A stretch of DNA of 47,790 nucleotides, taken from the NCBI GenBank assembly GCA_031271265.1, contig JAISWB010000027.1, forward strand, positions 1-47,790, read 5' to 3'. Numbering within the stretch: the stretch's first letter is position 1; each line of letters starts with the position of its first letter. The position numbers and the translations under genes are program-made. The notes under the pieces were generated by a model. It saw only the letters and a program-made list of their open reading frames with translations, was not told where the DNA came from and searched no databases. Below, one piece after another: positions 8,384 to 17,581 of the stretch. Source of the stretch: Desulfovibrio sp. GTDB lineage: Bacteria; Desulfobacterota; Desulfovibrionia; Desulfovibrionales; Desulfovibrionaceae.

Positions 8384-8856
8384 GCGGACAGAGCACGGCA
8401 AACCGGGTCGCGGAAACTTACGGACTGAGCAAACTCGGCGCCCGGACGCTCCCGCGTTTCGACAGTCCCGATGCGGCAATCCTGGAAGCCTTTCCCAACA
8501 GAAATCCCGAAAGAGATTATGTCGTCGTTTTTGACTATCCGGAGTTCACCTCCCTGTGCCCCGTCACCGGCCAGCCCGATTACGGCGCAATCCGCGTGAC
8601 CTATGTGCCCGACACCTGTTGCGTCGAGTCCAAGTCCTTCAAACTGTACATGACGGCTTTCCGCAACAGCGCGGCGTTTATGGAGGAATTGACGAACAGG
8701 ATAACCGGCGACCTGATCCTGCTGCTCAAACCCCGGCGCATGACCGTGGAAGGACGCTTCAACGCCAGGGGAGGCACGGGCATTACCGTGCGCGTGGAAC
8801 ATCTCGACCGGGAACTTCCCCCGGAGAGGCAGGAGCGCCTCAGCCGGCTCTGGTGA
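8380..8856 (+). CDS. queF: NADPH-dependent 7-cyano-7-deazaguanine reductase QueF
   Basis: A 158-residue enzyme of the short (YkvM-type, unimodular) QueF class. It reduces preQ0 to preQ1 with NADPH in queuosine tRNA modification. The catalytic nucleophile is Cys60 in FTSLCPVTGQPDYG, with the general-acid Asp67 nearby, and the QueF signature ESKSFKLYMTAFRN follows. It starts at ATG 8380 inside the last codons of the aminotransferase gene, so it is translationally coupled to it. No other queuosine gene is present in the window. It is the last gene before a convergent terminator facing alaS. Confidence 0.95.
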   Translation: MSGQSTANRVAETYGLSKLGARTLPRFDSPDAAILEAFPNRNPERDYVVVFDYPEFTSLCPVTGQPDYGAIRVTYVPDTCCVESKSFKLYMTAFRNSAAFMEELTNRITGDLILLLKPRRMTVEGRFNARGGTGITVRVEHLDRELPPERQERLSRLW

Positions 8857-9115
8857 ACCCTGTCCGCCTGTCGATACATGGCAGCAGCGCAACAGTTGCT
8901 GCGCGCATGCGTAAAGGGGAGGGTACTATTTCAATTCCGGATAAGAATTGCCGTAGCCTTTAGCCGTAGTCTTTATCTGTAGCGCTTTTACGTAAGCGCT
9001 TTTACGTAACATTCCCTGATGCATCTGCGGCAGGCACGGTATCCGTTTTTCAGGGTATTCACCGGAAAATGCGTGTCCGTTATCTGCGGACCTCATGCGG
9101 CTCGGACGACAATGG
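8857..9115. other. Convergent intergenic region between queF and alaS
   Basis: This 259-base stretch between two convergent genes holds no gene I can support. It contains an AGCGCTT/AAGCGCT hairpin and a sequence module (GGATAAGAATTGC ... TTTATCTGTA) that recurs at 39890. Confidence 0.6.
8981..9000. terminator. Probable bidirectional terminator between queF and alaS
   Basis: The inverted repeat AGCGCTT-TTACGT-AAGCGCT (7-bp stem) is followed by TTTTACG on the plus strand and flanked by A/T on the other side. The GCGCTTTTACGTAA unit is partly repeated at once (8982-9008). Placement between convergent genes supports a terminator role. Confidence 0.55.
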
Positions 9116-11770
9116 TCAGCGGAGCATGTCTCTCAGGACGGCGAAGGCTTCGGGAATGCCTTTGGGGTTGTTGCCGCCGGCTTGGGCGAGATCCGGCCGG
9201 CCGCCGCCGGAGCCGCCGACGGCGGCGGCCGCTTCCTTGATCAGGGCCGGGGCCGTCCATCTGGCGTGCAGGTCGCGGGACACGGCGAGCAGCATGTGCG
9301 TTTTGCCGCCTTCTTCTTCAGCCGTCAGGCAGATGACGCCCGACGGCAGCCTGGAACGCAGGTCGTCCATGAGTTCGCGCAGGATTTTGACGTTCGGCGC
9401 GGAACTGCGGTAGGTGAGCAGTTTGATGTTCCCTACGTCTTCCACCTTGGACAGGAGGTTGTTCCCGGCATAGGCCGCGGCCCTGACGCCTGCCTTTTCC
9501 AGGTCCCGGCGCAACGCCTTGACGTCTTCCTGCATGGAGCGGATGCGTTGCGGTAACTCGCCGGCCCGGCTTTTCAGCAGGTTTCCGGCTTCATGCAGTT
9601 CCGAGCGTTGCGCCCTGTGCAGGGCCAGGGCGTTTCTGCCGCAGACCGCCTCTATGCGCCGGATCCCGGCGGCGACCCCGGCTTCGGACACAACGGAGAA
9701 GAGGCCTGCTTGCCCGGTGCGCGCCAGATGTGTGCCGCCGCACAGTTCTGTGGACTCTCCGCTTATGCCGACAACGCGCACGCTTTCGCCGTATTTTTCC
9801 CCGAACAGGGCCACAGCGCCGTCGGCAAGTGCTTCCCGGTAGGAACATTGCCGGACAGTGACCGGAAGATCGGCCATTACGGCGGCGTTGACGGCGTGTT
9901 CGACAGCGGCCAGTTCTTCGGGGTTCAAGGCGCCGGGGTGGTTGAAATCGAAGCGCAGGCGTTCCCTGTCCACCATGGACCCGGACTGGCGGGCGTGGTC
10001 GCCCAGGATCCGGCGCAGTGCGGCATGCAGCAGGTGGGTGCAGGTATGGTTGCGGGCCGCATCCATACGCGCGTCCGCGTCAACGAGCAGTTCGGCAACG
10101 GCATCCGTGAGCAGTTCGCCGGAGCGCACGCGGATGCGGTGTACGGTCAAATCCGACGAGGCCTTGAGCGTGTCGATCACCTCCGCTTCTCCCAAAAGCG
10201 TGCGCAGGGTGCCGATATCGCCGCACTGGCCTCCGGAGGCGGCGTAAAAGGGGGTGACGCCGGTCACGCAGAAGCAGTCGCCGTCCCCGGCGCCGGCGCG
10301 TTCCAGACGTTCGTCGTCCGCGCCCAGCAGGGCGATAATGCGTCCTTCCGCACGCAGACTCTCGTACCCTGTGAAACGGGAACGCAGACCTTCGTCGGCC
10401 AGCGCGGCGAAAATCCGGTTAGCGTCCGGGCCGCCGGCGTTTTTCCGGGCCGCCTTGGCCCGTTTCTTCTGCTCCGCCATGGCAACGCGGAAACCTTCCT
10501 CGTCAACGGATATGCCGCGTTTTTCGCTCACGTCGTTGATGATGTCCAGGGGAAACCCGTAGGTGTCGTAGAGCTTGAACGCCGTCGCGCCGGGAATGCG
10601 CGTTTCGGCGTGCTCTTCGAGGCTCGACATTTCATCTTCGAGCAGGGCAAGGCCTTTGTCGAGGGTCTTTTCAAAGCGTTCTTCCTCTTCCTTGATGATG
10701 CGGGAGGTAAAGGCGCGCGCTTCGAGCAGTTCCGGAAAGCCTTCGCCCATGGCATCGGCCGCGGCATCGGCGGTCTTGTGCAGGAAGGTTCTCGGCATGC
10801 CTATCAGCCTGCCGAAGCGGTAGGCGCGCCGGATCAGCCGGCGCAGCACATAGCCGCGCCCTTCGTTGGACGGCATGATGCCGTCGGCGGCCATAAAGGC
10901 CACGGCCCGACTGTGGTCGGCGATGACGCGCAGGGCTGTGTCTGTGTCGTTCGTGTCCGGGGCGCTTCTGCTGTAGGTGACGCCCGCGAGGGAACAGGCC
11001 GTGTCGATGATGCCGCGGAAAATATCCGTGTCGTAATTGGAAAAAACGCCCTGGCAGACGGCGGCTATGCGTTCCAGGCCCATACCCGTGTCGATGCTCG
11101 GGCGGGGCAGGGGTTCGCGCTTGCCCGCGGGGGTTTCGTTATACTGCATGAAGACCAGGTTCCAGATTTCCAGAAAGCGATCGCAATCGCAACGGCCTAT
11201 GCCGCAATCCGGGCCGCAGCTCATGTGTTCGCCCTGGTCGATGAGGATTTCCGAGCAGGGGCCGCAGGGACCGCTGTCGCCCATGCGCCAGAAATTGTCC
11301 TTCCCGCTCATGCGGATTATGCGTTCTTCGGGGATGGAACTGTGGCGGCGCCAGACGGCAACGGCTTCATCGTCATCCTCAAACACGGTGACATACAGCT
11401 TGTCGACCGGCAGTTGCAGTTTGCCGGTCAGCAGTTCCCATGAGAATTTGACGGCACCTTCCTTGAAATAGTCCCCGAAGGAAAAGTTGCCCAGCATTTC
11501 GAAAAAAGTATGATGCCGCGCCGTTCTGCCCACGTTTTCCAGATCGTTGTGCTTGCCGCCCACGCGCAGGCATTTCTGGGCGGAAACGGCGCGGGGAGAG
11601 GGCGCCGCCTCAAGGCCCTGAAAGATTTTTTTGAACTGCACCATGCCCGCGTTGGTGAAGAGCAACGTGGGGTCGTCACCGGGAACCAGGGAGGAGGAGC
11701 GGGTGATCGTGTGCCCGCGCTCCCGGAAAAAGTCCAGAAAAAGGCGTCGTACGGCATTGGCGGTGAGCAT
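9116..11770 (-). CDS. alaS: Alanyl-tRNA synthetase
   Basis: An 884-residue cytosolic enzyme that charges tRNA-Ala; full length for the bacterial family (about 875). The class II catalytic domain opens with [14 protein letters not shown] and [20 protein letters not shown]. The editing domain has the zinc-binding HTCTHLLH motif and the later [10 protein letters not shown] site that clears mischarged Ser and Gly. The C-terminal C-Ala domain ends with a Gly-rich [15 protein letters not shown] segment. The gene starts 16 bases after the recA stop, so recA-alaS form an operon, as in other deltaproteobacteria. A long plus-strand frame across this gene is only its codon-bias shadow. Confidence 0.97.
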   Translation of the reverse strand: MLTANAVRRLFLDFFRERGHTITRSSSLVPGDDPTLLFTNAGMVQFKKIFQGLEAAPSPRAVSAQKCLRVGGKHNDLENVGRTARHHTFFEMLGNFSFGDYFKEGAVKFSWELLTGKLQLPVDKLYVTVFEDDDEAVAVWRRHSSIPEERIIRMSGKDNFWRMGDSGPCGPCSEILIDQGEHMSCGPDCGIGRCDCDRFLEIWNLVFMQYNETPAGKREPLPRPSIDTGMGLERIAAVCQGVFSNYDTDIFRGIIDTACSLAGVTYSRSAPDTNDTDTALRVIADHSRAVAFMAADGIMPSNEGRGYVLRRLIRRAYRFGRLIGMPRTFLHKTADAAADAMGEGFPELLEARAFTSRIIKEEEERFEKTLDKGLALLEDEMSSLEEHAETRIPGATAFKLYDTYGFPLDIINDVSEKRGISVDEEGFRVAMAEQKKRAKAARKNAGGPDANRIFAALADEGLRSRFTGYESLRAEGRIIALLGADDERLERAGAGDGDCFCVTGVTPFYAASGGQCGDIGTLRTLLGEAEVIDTLKASSDLTVHRIRVRSGELLTDAVAELLVDADARMDAARNHTCTHLLHAALRRILGDHARQSGSMVDRERLRFDFNHPGALNPEELAAVEHAVNAAVMADLPVTVRQCSYREALADGAVALFGEKYGESVRVVGISGESTELCGGTHLARTGQAGLFSVVSEAGVAAGIRRIEAVCGRNALALHRAQRSELHEAGNLLKSRAGELPQRIRSMQEDVKALRRDLEKAGVRAAAYAGNNLLSKVEDVGNIKLLTYRSSAPNVKILRELMDDLRSRLPSGVICLTAEEEGGKTHMLLAVSRDLHARWTAPALIKEAAAAVGGSGGGRPDLAQAGGNNPKGIPEAFAVLRDMLR

Positions 11771-11786
11771 CAGGCACGTCCTTATG

Positions 11787-12887
11787 TCATGCTTCCGCGC
11801 CGGCGGCGGGCGTGTAGTCGGCGCTTTCGTCTTCCAGCCCGGTTTCGACGCGGGCCAGCGCTTCGGGATTCATGCCCAGGTGTTCGACGAGTTTGCGTTC
11901 TATTTCAAGACGCAGTTCGTCGTTTTCTTCCAGCAGGAGGCGGGCGTTTTCCTTGCCCTGCCCCAGGCGTTCCTTGCCGTAGGAAAGCCATGAGCCGCTT
12001 TTTTCCACGATTCCGGCTTCGACGCCGAGGTCGAGAATTTCCCCTGTGCGGGAAATGCCGGTGCCGTACAGGATATCGAAAACGGCCGTGCGGAAGGGCG
12101 GGGCGACCTTGTTTTTGACGACTTTGACGCGGGTGCGGTTGCCGTAGACTTCTTCTTTGTCCTTGAGGCTCTGGATTTTGCGGATATCCAGGCGGATTGT
12201 GGAGTAAAATTTGAGGGCGTGACCGCCTGTGGTGGTTTCCGGGTTTCCGTAGCCGCCGGGTATGCCGCCGATTTTCATGCGTATCTGGTTGATGAACATA
12301 ATCGCCGTGCGCGATTTGTGGATGGAGCCGGTCAGTTTGCGCAGGGCATGGCTCATGAGCCGTGCCTGACTGCCCACCTGAGTGTCGCCCATGTTGCCTT
12401 CCAGCTCGTTCTGAGGAATGAGCGCGGCCACAGAGTCGACAACCACCAGATCCACGGCGTTGGAGCGGACCAGCAGGTCGGCGATTTCCAGGGCCTGTTC
12501 GCCGTAATCCGGTTGGGAAATCAGCAGATCGTCGGTATTGACGCCCAGGCGGCGCGCGTAATTGATGTCCAGGGCGTGCTCGGCGTCAATGAAGGCGCAG
12601 GCTCCGCCCAATTTCTGCGCTTCGGCGATGACGTGGAGGGTGATGGTTGTTTTTCCGGAAGATTCCGGGCCGTAGATTTCGGAAACTCTCCCCCTGGGGA
12701 TGCCGCCGACGCCCAGGGCCAAGTCAAGGCCGATGGATCCCGTGGGAATGACGGGAATATTCGCATGGGTTTTGTCGGAAAGCTTCATGATGGCGCCTGC
12801 GCCGTGCCTGCGTTCAATGGTCGCAAGCGCTGCGGCCAAGGCTTCGGCGCGCATGTCGTCCGGGGCGGATGAGCTTTTTCTTGCCAT
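11787..12887 (-). CDS. recA: Recombinase RecA
   Basis: A 366-residue ATP-dependent strand-exchange protein for homologous recombination and SOS activation. Walker A is GPESSGKTT (residues 73-81), Walker B is [12 protein letters not shown], and the L2 DNA-binding loop [12 protein letters not shown] is intact. The acidic C-terminal tail ([15 protein letters not shown]) is typical. The ATG at 12887 with AAGGA upstream is preferred to a further in-frame ATG at 13031, because known RecA proteins start at this point. No clear CTGT-N8-ACAG LexA box is visible upstream, so SOS control is not shown by sequence. Confidence 0.97.
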   Translation of the reverse strand: MARKSSSAPDDMRAEALAAALATIERRHGAGAIMKLSDKTHANIPVIPTGSIGLDLALGVGGIPRGRVSEIYGPESSGKTTITLHVIAEAQKLGGACAFIDAEHALDINYARRLGVNTDDLLISQPDYGEQALEIADLLVRSNAVDLVVVDSVAALIPQNELEGNMGDTQVGSQARLMSHALRKLTGSIHKSRTAIMFINQIRMKIGGIPGGYGNPETTTGGHALKFYSTIRLDIRKIQSLKDKEEVYGNRTRVKVVKNKVAPPFRTAVFDILYGTGISRTGEILDLGVEAGIVEKSGSWLSYGKERLGQGKENARLLLEENDELRLEIERKLVEHLGMNPEALARVETGLEDESADYTPAAGAEA

Positions 12888-13144
12888 GGTTCCGATCCTT
12901 TCTGCTGTATATGGTTTCAATCCGCATCCGGCGTTGTCCGCCGGTCGGCTCCGCCCCGGCGGGGAGCCGGGTGGAAGGAATGTACGATGAAATTGAAGCT
13001 TTCTCCTACCAGAAGAGGGAGGTAAAGTCACCAGCTTTGTCGCGCCTGCCCGCCGTCGTCCGTCTGCCCGCCGGCTGTTGTCCCTGCTCAGGGTAAGGTC
13101 ACCGACCCTGTCGCGTACGTCCGCCGTGGGCCTGATTTGCCGTA
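12888..13144 (-). promoter_or_regulatory. recA upstream region with two direct repeats
   Basis: The 257 bases between hypE and recA must hold the recA promoter, though no convincing -35/-10 pair is seen. Two imperfect direct repeats of about 35-40 bases begin GGTAAAGTCACC (13021) and GGTAAGGTCACC (13092); both run on into TGTCGCG and a GTCCG-like end. A GGCTCC/GGAGCC stem lies around 12947-12968. Function is unknown. Confidence 0.4.
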
Positions 13145-14167
13145 TCAGCAGATGCGGGGCAGTTGTTCTCCTTCCGGCATACCGAGCAGCCTGTACCCGC
13201 CCAGACGGGTGCGGAGGACAACCTGCCCGGCCTTGCCGTCCGCGCCGGGAGCCGCGATTTCACCGATGCAGGCTGCATCGCGGCCTTCGGGGAAGCGGCG
13301 CATGACGTCCACGGCGGCATCGGCCTTGTGCCGCGGCAGCATGCAGACGAGTTTGCCTTCGTTCGCCAGGTACAGGGGGTCCAGGCCGAGTACGGCGCAG
13401 CCCGCGGCAACCGTGTCCCGCACGGGGATGTCCGCTTCCCGTACCCGGCAGACAATGCCGGACCGGCGGGCGATTTCGTTCAGCGTTGCGGCCAGTCCTC
13501 CCCGTGTAGGGTCGCGCAGGACGTGCAGGTCGCCGATGTCGCGTACCAGGGACTCCACCATGCGGTTCAGCGGGGCGGAATCGCTGCGGATGCCGGCAAG
13601 CCCGCTCAACCCGCCGCGCCGCGCGGTTATCGCCAGGCCGTGGTCGCCCACGCATCCGGAAAGCAGTACGGCATCGCCGGGAGCGGCCCGTGTGCCGGAC
13701 GGCGCGGGATCGGCGATGACCCGCCCTATGCCCGCGCTGGTGATGAAAATTTTGTCCGCCGCGCCGCGCGGCGCCACCTTGGTGTCTCCGGTCACTATCC
13801 GCACCCCGGCGGCGGCCGCCGCATCGGCCATGCTTTGCGCCAGGCGCTCCAGCAGAGGCAGGGGCAGCCCTTCTTCCAGAATGAACGCGCAACTCAGATA
13901 CAGCGGTACGGCGCCGAGCATGGCGACGTCGTTGACCGTGCCGTGTACGGACAGGCTGCCGATATCTCCGCCGGGAAACTCCACGGGATCGATGATGTAT
14001 CCGTCCGTGCTGAAGGCCAGCGGCCCCCGGATTTCGTCGAGCAGGGCAGCATCGTCGAGGGCCGGCTGTTCAGGGCCGCAGAAGCGGCTCAAAAAAAGTT
14101 CGCGGATCAGGCGCTGCGACGCTTCGCCGCCGCTGCCGTGATCCAGAAGAACGCGCCCGTGTCCCAT
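13145..14167 (-). CDS. hypE: Hydrogenase maturation protein HypE
   Basis: A 340-residue dehydratase that converts the thiocarboxamide placed on its own C-terminal cysteine by HypF into thiocyanate, the CN donor for NiFe hydrogenase. The PurM/AIR-synthase-like fold is evident from [13 protein letters not shown] near the start, the [19 protein letters not shown] segment, DPTRGGLA, and above all the invariant C-terminal PRIC with the acceptor Cys as last residue. The start ATG 14167 follows GGAAACAG; a longer frame exists but lacks family similarity. hypD is in the window 9 kb away, while hypA, B, C and F are not. Confidence 0.96.
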   Translation of the reverse strand: MGHGRVLLDHGSGGEASQRLIRELFLSRFCGPEQPALDDAALLDEIRGPLAFSTDGYIIDPVEFPGGDIGSLSVHGTVNDVAMLGAVPLYLSCAFILEEGLPLPLLERLAQSMADAAAAAGVRIVTGDTKVAPRGAADKIFITSAGIGRVIADPAPSGTRAAPGDAVLLSGCVGDHGLAITARRGGLSGLAGIRSDSAPLNRMVESLVRDIGDLHVLRDPTRGGLAATLNEIARRSGIVCRVREADIPVRDTVAAGCAVLGLDPLYLANEGKLVCMLPRHKADAAVDVMRRFPEGRDAACIGEIAAPGADGKAGQVVLRTRLGGYRLLGMPEGEQLPRIC

Positions 14168-14303
14168 GTCTGTTTCCTTATGTGCTTTCCATGTATGGAC
14201 CTGCCCCGCGAACAGGCGGGAGTTGTCTGGGGGCAATCCCTTATGAGCCGGGAACCGGGCATGCGCGCCCCGGCTTTTCCGACGGAGGGCCGCCGTGTTC
14301 TTC

Positions 14304-14332
14304 TTGATACAGCCGAGGAAGAGGACTATAAG
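14304..14332 (+). promoter_or_regulatory. Near-consensus sigma70 promoter
   Basis: TTGATA (14304-14309) and TATAAG (14327-14332), each five of six to consensus, are separated by exactly 17 bases. Transcription would begin at about 14339 on the plus strand, pointing away from hypE and toward the 3' end of livF, where no protein gene lies. Confidence 0.65.
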
Positions 14333-14338
14333 GGATTT

Positions 14339-14658
14339 GCAGGATGGACAATCCCCATGTGATGATCGGTATTTGTGCCCCGGCAGGAAGCGCAGTCCTA
14401 CCGGGGCAGCTTATTGTTTACCGCTTGAAACGGCTTACGATTACTGCCGCAATCACGCCTGTCGGCACTGCCGACAAGACGCTTACGCTGAACTGCTCCA
14501 TCGGCAGCACTTACTTATCATAGACTCGGAGGATTGCCCGGAGCAGTTATTACGCGCTTTGGGGCAGCCCCGCAAGCTCTGCGCGGCTGAACGCAGTACG
14601 AAATTTGCCGGGTCGGCATATCGACGCAAACGGTGAGAGTCGGCAGGTAACTGAATTG
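14339..14658 (+). ncRNA. Candidate structured non-coding RNA
   Basis: About 320 bases downstream of the sigma70 promoter hold several stable stems: a 12-bp stem with one mismatch (14377-14388 with 14396-14407), a 7-bp stem with a three-base loop (14460-14466 with 14470-14476), and a perfect 9-bp stem AACTGCTCC/GGAGCAGTT (14491-14499 with 14540-14548). I tested it by eye against RNase P, tmRNA, SRP and 6S RNA hallmarks and found no match to the first three; a divergent 6S RNA cannot be excluded. The 3' end is unclear, since no strong terminator with a U-run is visible before livF ends at 14659. Confidence 0.4.
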
Positions 14659-15369
14659 CTATCCGAAATAGGCTTTTTGCACCTGGGGATTGTTTTTCAA
14701 TTCATCGGCTGTGCCGCATGCTGCTACCCGGCCCTGGGCCAACACATAGCCGTAGGATGAAACGGCCAGAGTCTGCCGCACGTTCTGCTCCACCAGGAAG
14801 ACGGCCGTGCCCGCTTCGAGGACGGCCCGGATGATGCGGAAATTATCTTTGACCAAGGCAGGCGAGAGCCCCAGCGACGGTTCGTCCACAATCATCAGGC
14901 GCGGTTCGTGCATGAGCCCGCGCCCGATGGACACCATGGCCTGCTCCCCGCCCGACATGGTTCCCGCGGCCTGCCCACGGCGCTCCGCCAGCCGGGGAAA
15001 GAGCGCGTAGACCTTTTCCAGCGAGGCACGCACCTTGCTTTTGGAGCGCTCCAAGTATGCGCCCATGAGCAGGTTTTCCTGCACGCTCATTTTGGGAAAA
15101 ATCCGCCGCCCCTCGGGAATGCAGGCTATGCCGAGCGTTGCTGTTTTGTGCGGGGGAAGACCTGATATCTCGAAACCATCGAAGGAAATGCTTCCCTCTC
15201 GCGGCGGGGTCAGCCCGACGATGGCCCGGATAAGCGTGGTTTTGCCCGCGCCGTTGGCGCCGAGCAGGCAGGTGATGCGCCGCGGCGGAATCTCCATGTT
15301 TACGTCGTGGAGCACACGGGCGTTGCCGTAAGCAACGCTGAGGTGTTCTATACGCAAGGGCTGAAACAT
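14659..15369 (-). CDS. livF: Branched-chain amino acid/amide ABC transporter ATPase, LivF-type
   Basis: A 236-residue cytosolic ATPase. Walker A is GANGAGKTT (near residue 33), the ABC signature is MSGGEQAMVSIGRGLM, Walker B is LMIVDEPSLGLSP, and the H-loop region reads FLVEQNV. Length and the short LivF-type helical insert fit. The start ATG 15369 has GGAGAAAG upstream. A 275-base gap separates it from livG, so it may be transcribed with the operon or partly on its own. With livG it energises uptake through LivHM; the neighbouring amidase suggests an amide, urea-like or amino-acid substrate. Confidence 0.93.
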   Translation of the reverse strand: MFQPLRIEHLSVAYGNARVLHDVNMEIPPRRITCLLGANGAGKTTLIRAIVGLTPPREGSISFDGFEISGLPPHKTATLGIACIPEGRRIFPKMSVQENLLMGAYLERSKSKVRASLEKVYALFPRLAERRGQAAGTMSGGEQAMVSIGRGLMHEPRLMIVDEPSLGLSPALVKDNFRIIRAVLEAGTAVFLVEQNVRQTLAVSSYGYVLAQGRVAACGTADELKNNPQVQKAYFG

Positions 15370-15644
15370 GCTTTCTCCGGTCTGTTCCCTGTTTGCGGAT
15401 GATGCGCGGACCCGATGCGGCGAAATACGAAGTATTCGTGAGGCAAGGAGTGACTGCGTTCCGGCCGCAGCCGTCAAAGCAAAACGGCACGAGTATCGTG
15501 TAACTCTTTATTTTTATGCCTCCGGCGGCTATGGCTCCGCCCTGGACCCGGCAGTGAAAATGATTTTCCCTGCACCCTTCAAAGGGGCTTATGCGAAAAT
15601 TTATGTATTATACGGCAGAGCGTGGTCCTGCGTTGAAAACAGAT
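15370..15644. repeat. livG-livF spacer with a dispersed GC-rich element
   Basis: A 275-base spacer inside the liv operon contains, at 15512-15552, TTTTATGCCTCCGGCGGC followed by a GGCTCCGCCCTGGACCC-like part. The same module recurs at 31801-31845 behind pstS. No coding sequence is recognised. Confidence 0.5.
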
Positions 15645-16421
15645 TCACAAATCCGCGCCCAGGTAGGCTTCTCTCACCTGCGGGTCGGCAGTCACGCTTT
15701 CGTAATCCCCTTCGCACAGCTTGCGCCCGAAGTTCAGGACCGCACAACGGGTGCTGACCCGCCTGATGACCTCCATTTCATGCTCAATGAGCACCATGGT
15801 CAGCGGTTGCCCGCCCATATCCATGTTGAGCACCTCGTCCATGAGCCGGCGTGTTTCCTCATGCGTCATGCCTGCCGACGGTTCATCAAGAAAAAGCAGC
15901 CGGGGACTGCCGATCAGGGCGCGGCACACCTCCACCCGGCGTCGGTCCATCATGTTCAATTCGCTCACCGTCCGGTGAACGTGACCGGCGAGCAGGGGAT
16001 TCAGGGCGCGCAACAGGGTGCGGGCGCGCTCCAGCCCGGCCTCGTAGTCGGCCCGGAAGGCCTTTCGCCGCAACACATTATGGACGAATCCCGTATTGAG
16101 ATTCTTGTGGTTGCCGATCATGATGTTGTCCAGAACCGTGAGATCCAGGCAAAGGCGGGATCGCTGGAAGGTGCGCGCTATCCCTCTGCGGCAGATATCC
16201 TGGGCGGACATGCCGGTCACGTCTTCCCCGGCGAAGACGACCTTCCCCCCGGCGGGTCGATATATACCAGTCACAACATTGAAGAATGTGGTTTTGCCCG
16301 ACCCGTTGGGGCCGACCAGACCGAGTATTTCGCCTTCGTCGACCTCCAGATCCAAGCTGTCCAGGGCAGTCAGTCCCCCGAAACGCATGGTCAGGGAAGA
16401 GCAGGAAAGCAAAGGCGTCAC
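15645..16421 (-). CDS. livG: Branched-chain amino acid/amide ABC transporter ATPase, LivG-type
   Basis: A 258-residue ATPase. Walker A is GPNGSGKTT at about residues 36-44, the signature region is VSELNMMDRRRVEVCRAL, Walker B is LLFLDEPSAGMTHEE, and the LivG-specific long central segment (RRGIARTFQRSRL) is present. The signature is LSGGQ-divergent (VSELNMMDRRR), as in some LivG proteins. The GTG start at 16421 overlaps the livM stop in a GTGA arrangement, so the two are translationally coupled. The longer frame upstream is livM read out of phase. Confidence 0.92.
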   Translation of the reverse strand: MTPLLSCSSLTMRFGGLTALDSLDLEVDEGEILGLVGPNGSGKTTFFNVVTGIYRPAGGKVVFAGEDVTGMSAQDICRRGIARTFQRSRLCLDLTVLDNIMIGNHKNLNTGFVHNVLRRKAFRADYEAGLERARTLLRALNPLLAGHVHRTVSELNMMDRRRVEVCRALIGSPRLLFLDEPSAGMTHEETRRLMDEVLNMDMGGQPLTMVLIEHEMEVIRRVSTRCAVLNFGRKLCEGDYESVTADPQVREAYLGADL

Positions 16422-17578
16422 GCCGACCTCCCGAAGTAGTGCCGGGGCATGCGCGGCAGCAGCCCGGCAGGACGGAAAACAATCACGAAAAGGACCAGAG
16501 CCGAATAAATGAGGTAGCGGTATTCCTGTATGACTTGGAATTTTTCCGGCACAACCACGACGAAGATTGTTGCCGGTATGACGCCCCAACTGTTGCCCAG
16601 TCCGCCGAGCAGCAGAATGGAGAGAAAGAGAAGGGAATCGGCAAAGGCGAAGTTTGCCGGGCTTATGTAGCCGAGCATCATGGCATACAGGGCGCCCGCG
16701 ATGCCCGCCAGAAGGTTGCCCGTAGTGAAGGCGACGATTTTCCAGCGCGCGATGTTTATTCCGAAGCATGCGGAGGCTGTTTCATCCGAGCGCACGGCGT
16801 CCATGGCAAGGCCGATCCAGGAGCGCTCCAGCCGGCGCACAAAGGAAAACACAAGGCACAGCAGGATAAAGCAGACCAGATCGTATTTGACGTAAAAGGA
16901 TACGTCGAGAGTTTCAAAATGCACGTCCTTTCCGAAATCCGTACCGAACAGGCTCAGCGGCTGCACGGACAGACCCTGGGGGCCGCCGAACCACTCGCTG
17001 ACTTCGAGAAACACCTTGAACAGCAGGGCAAAGGCCATGGTTACCAGGGCGGCGTAATGCCCGGAAGTGCGCAGAACCGGCAGCAGAAGCACGCAGCCGG
17101 TCAGGGCGGCGGCCGCGCCTCCGAGCGGCAGGGCAAGCAGAGGCGGCAGTCCGGAGCCGGACAACAGCGCCGCGGTGTATCCACCTATGCCGAAGAAGGA
17201 GGCGGCGCTGAAGTTGATGACCCCTGCACAGCCGAGCTGCACGTTCAGTCCCAGGACCGTCACCGCGTAAACCATGATTGTTCCGAGCAGGAACAGGTTG
17301 TAATGATCGTCGCAGAAGATCAGGAGCAGAGCGAGCATGACCAGAATCAGGCAGAAATCCCAGGTCCGTTCGTTGCCGCGTATAGTTGCGGAAATGCCCG
17401 TATGCAGATCGGTCAACGCGGCGACAAGGACCATCATGCCGCACGAAATCATGTACACCAGGATGTGGCTTTGTTCTTCGGCCTTCAGAAAAAGTACGCT
17501 CCAGCCCAGCAGACACAGGGCGAGCAGGATGCAGCCCGCAGGACCGGGCAGGACGAGATCGCGGCTGCGGTACGGCAC
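16418..17578 (-). CDS. livM: Branched-chain amino acid/amide ABC transporter permease, LivM-type
   Basis: A 386-residue inner-membrane permease with about ten hydrophobic segments. The LivM signature NVQLGCAGVINFSAASFFGIGGYTAALL-type loop lies around residues 110-135, and the EAA-like cytoplasmic loop GLAMDAVRSDETASACFGIN near 255-275. It begins at GTG 17578, three bases after the livH stop, and its stop overlaps livG. An extended N-terminal part of about 80 residues, with three extra hydrophobic stretches, precedes the conserved core; that is on the long side for LivM. Confidence 0.92.
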   Translation of the reverse strand: MPYRSRDLVLPGPAGCILLALCLLGWSVLFLKAEEQSHILVYMISCGMMVLVAALTDLHTGISATIRGNERTWDFCLILVMLALLLIFCDDHYNLFLLGTIMVYAVTVLGLNVQLGCAGVINFSAASFFGIGGYTAALLSGSGLPPLLALPLGGAAAALTGCVLLLPVLRTSGHYAALVTMAFALLFKVFLEVSEWFGGPQGLSVQPLSLFGTDFGKDVHFETLDVSFYVKYDLVCFILLCLVFSFVRRLERSWIGLAMDAVRSDETASACFGINIARWKIVAFTTGNLLAGIAGALYAMMLGYISPANFAFADSLLFLSILLLGGLGNSWGVIPATIFVVVVPEKFQVIQEYRYLIYSALVLFVIVFRPAGLLPRMPRHYFGRSA

Positions 17579-17581
17579 GGC

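Larger units (their letters stand above)
14168..14658. other. Gene-free 491-base stretch between hypE and livF
   Basis: The stretch holds a near-consensus plus-strand promoter and a series of strong stem-loops (separate entries). A 59-codon frame (ATG 14344 to TAG 14523) lies inside the transcribed part, but it has no recognised similarity and a poorly placed ribosome site. The structured-RNA reading explains more of the sequence. Confidence 0.5.

Noticed and set aside
9593..11443. 616-codon plus-strand frame opposite alaS
   Set aside because: It lies entirely antisense to a clear alaS. High-GC codon bias produces such mirror frames; the translation has no motif.
12888..13144. LexA box of the CTGT-N8-ACAG type before recA
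   Set aside because: A CTGTATAT half exists near 12904, but no matching second half follows.
14377..14407. SRP RNA-like GGCAGGAAGCGCAG hairpin
   Set aside because: The conserved SRP tetraloop and GGAAG/AGCAG symmetric loop are not formed; it is a simple stem with a seven-base loop.
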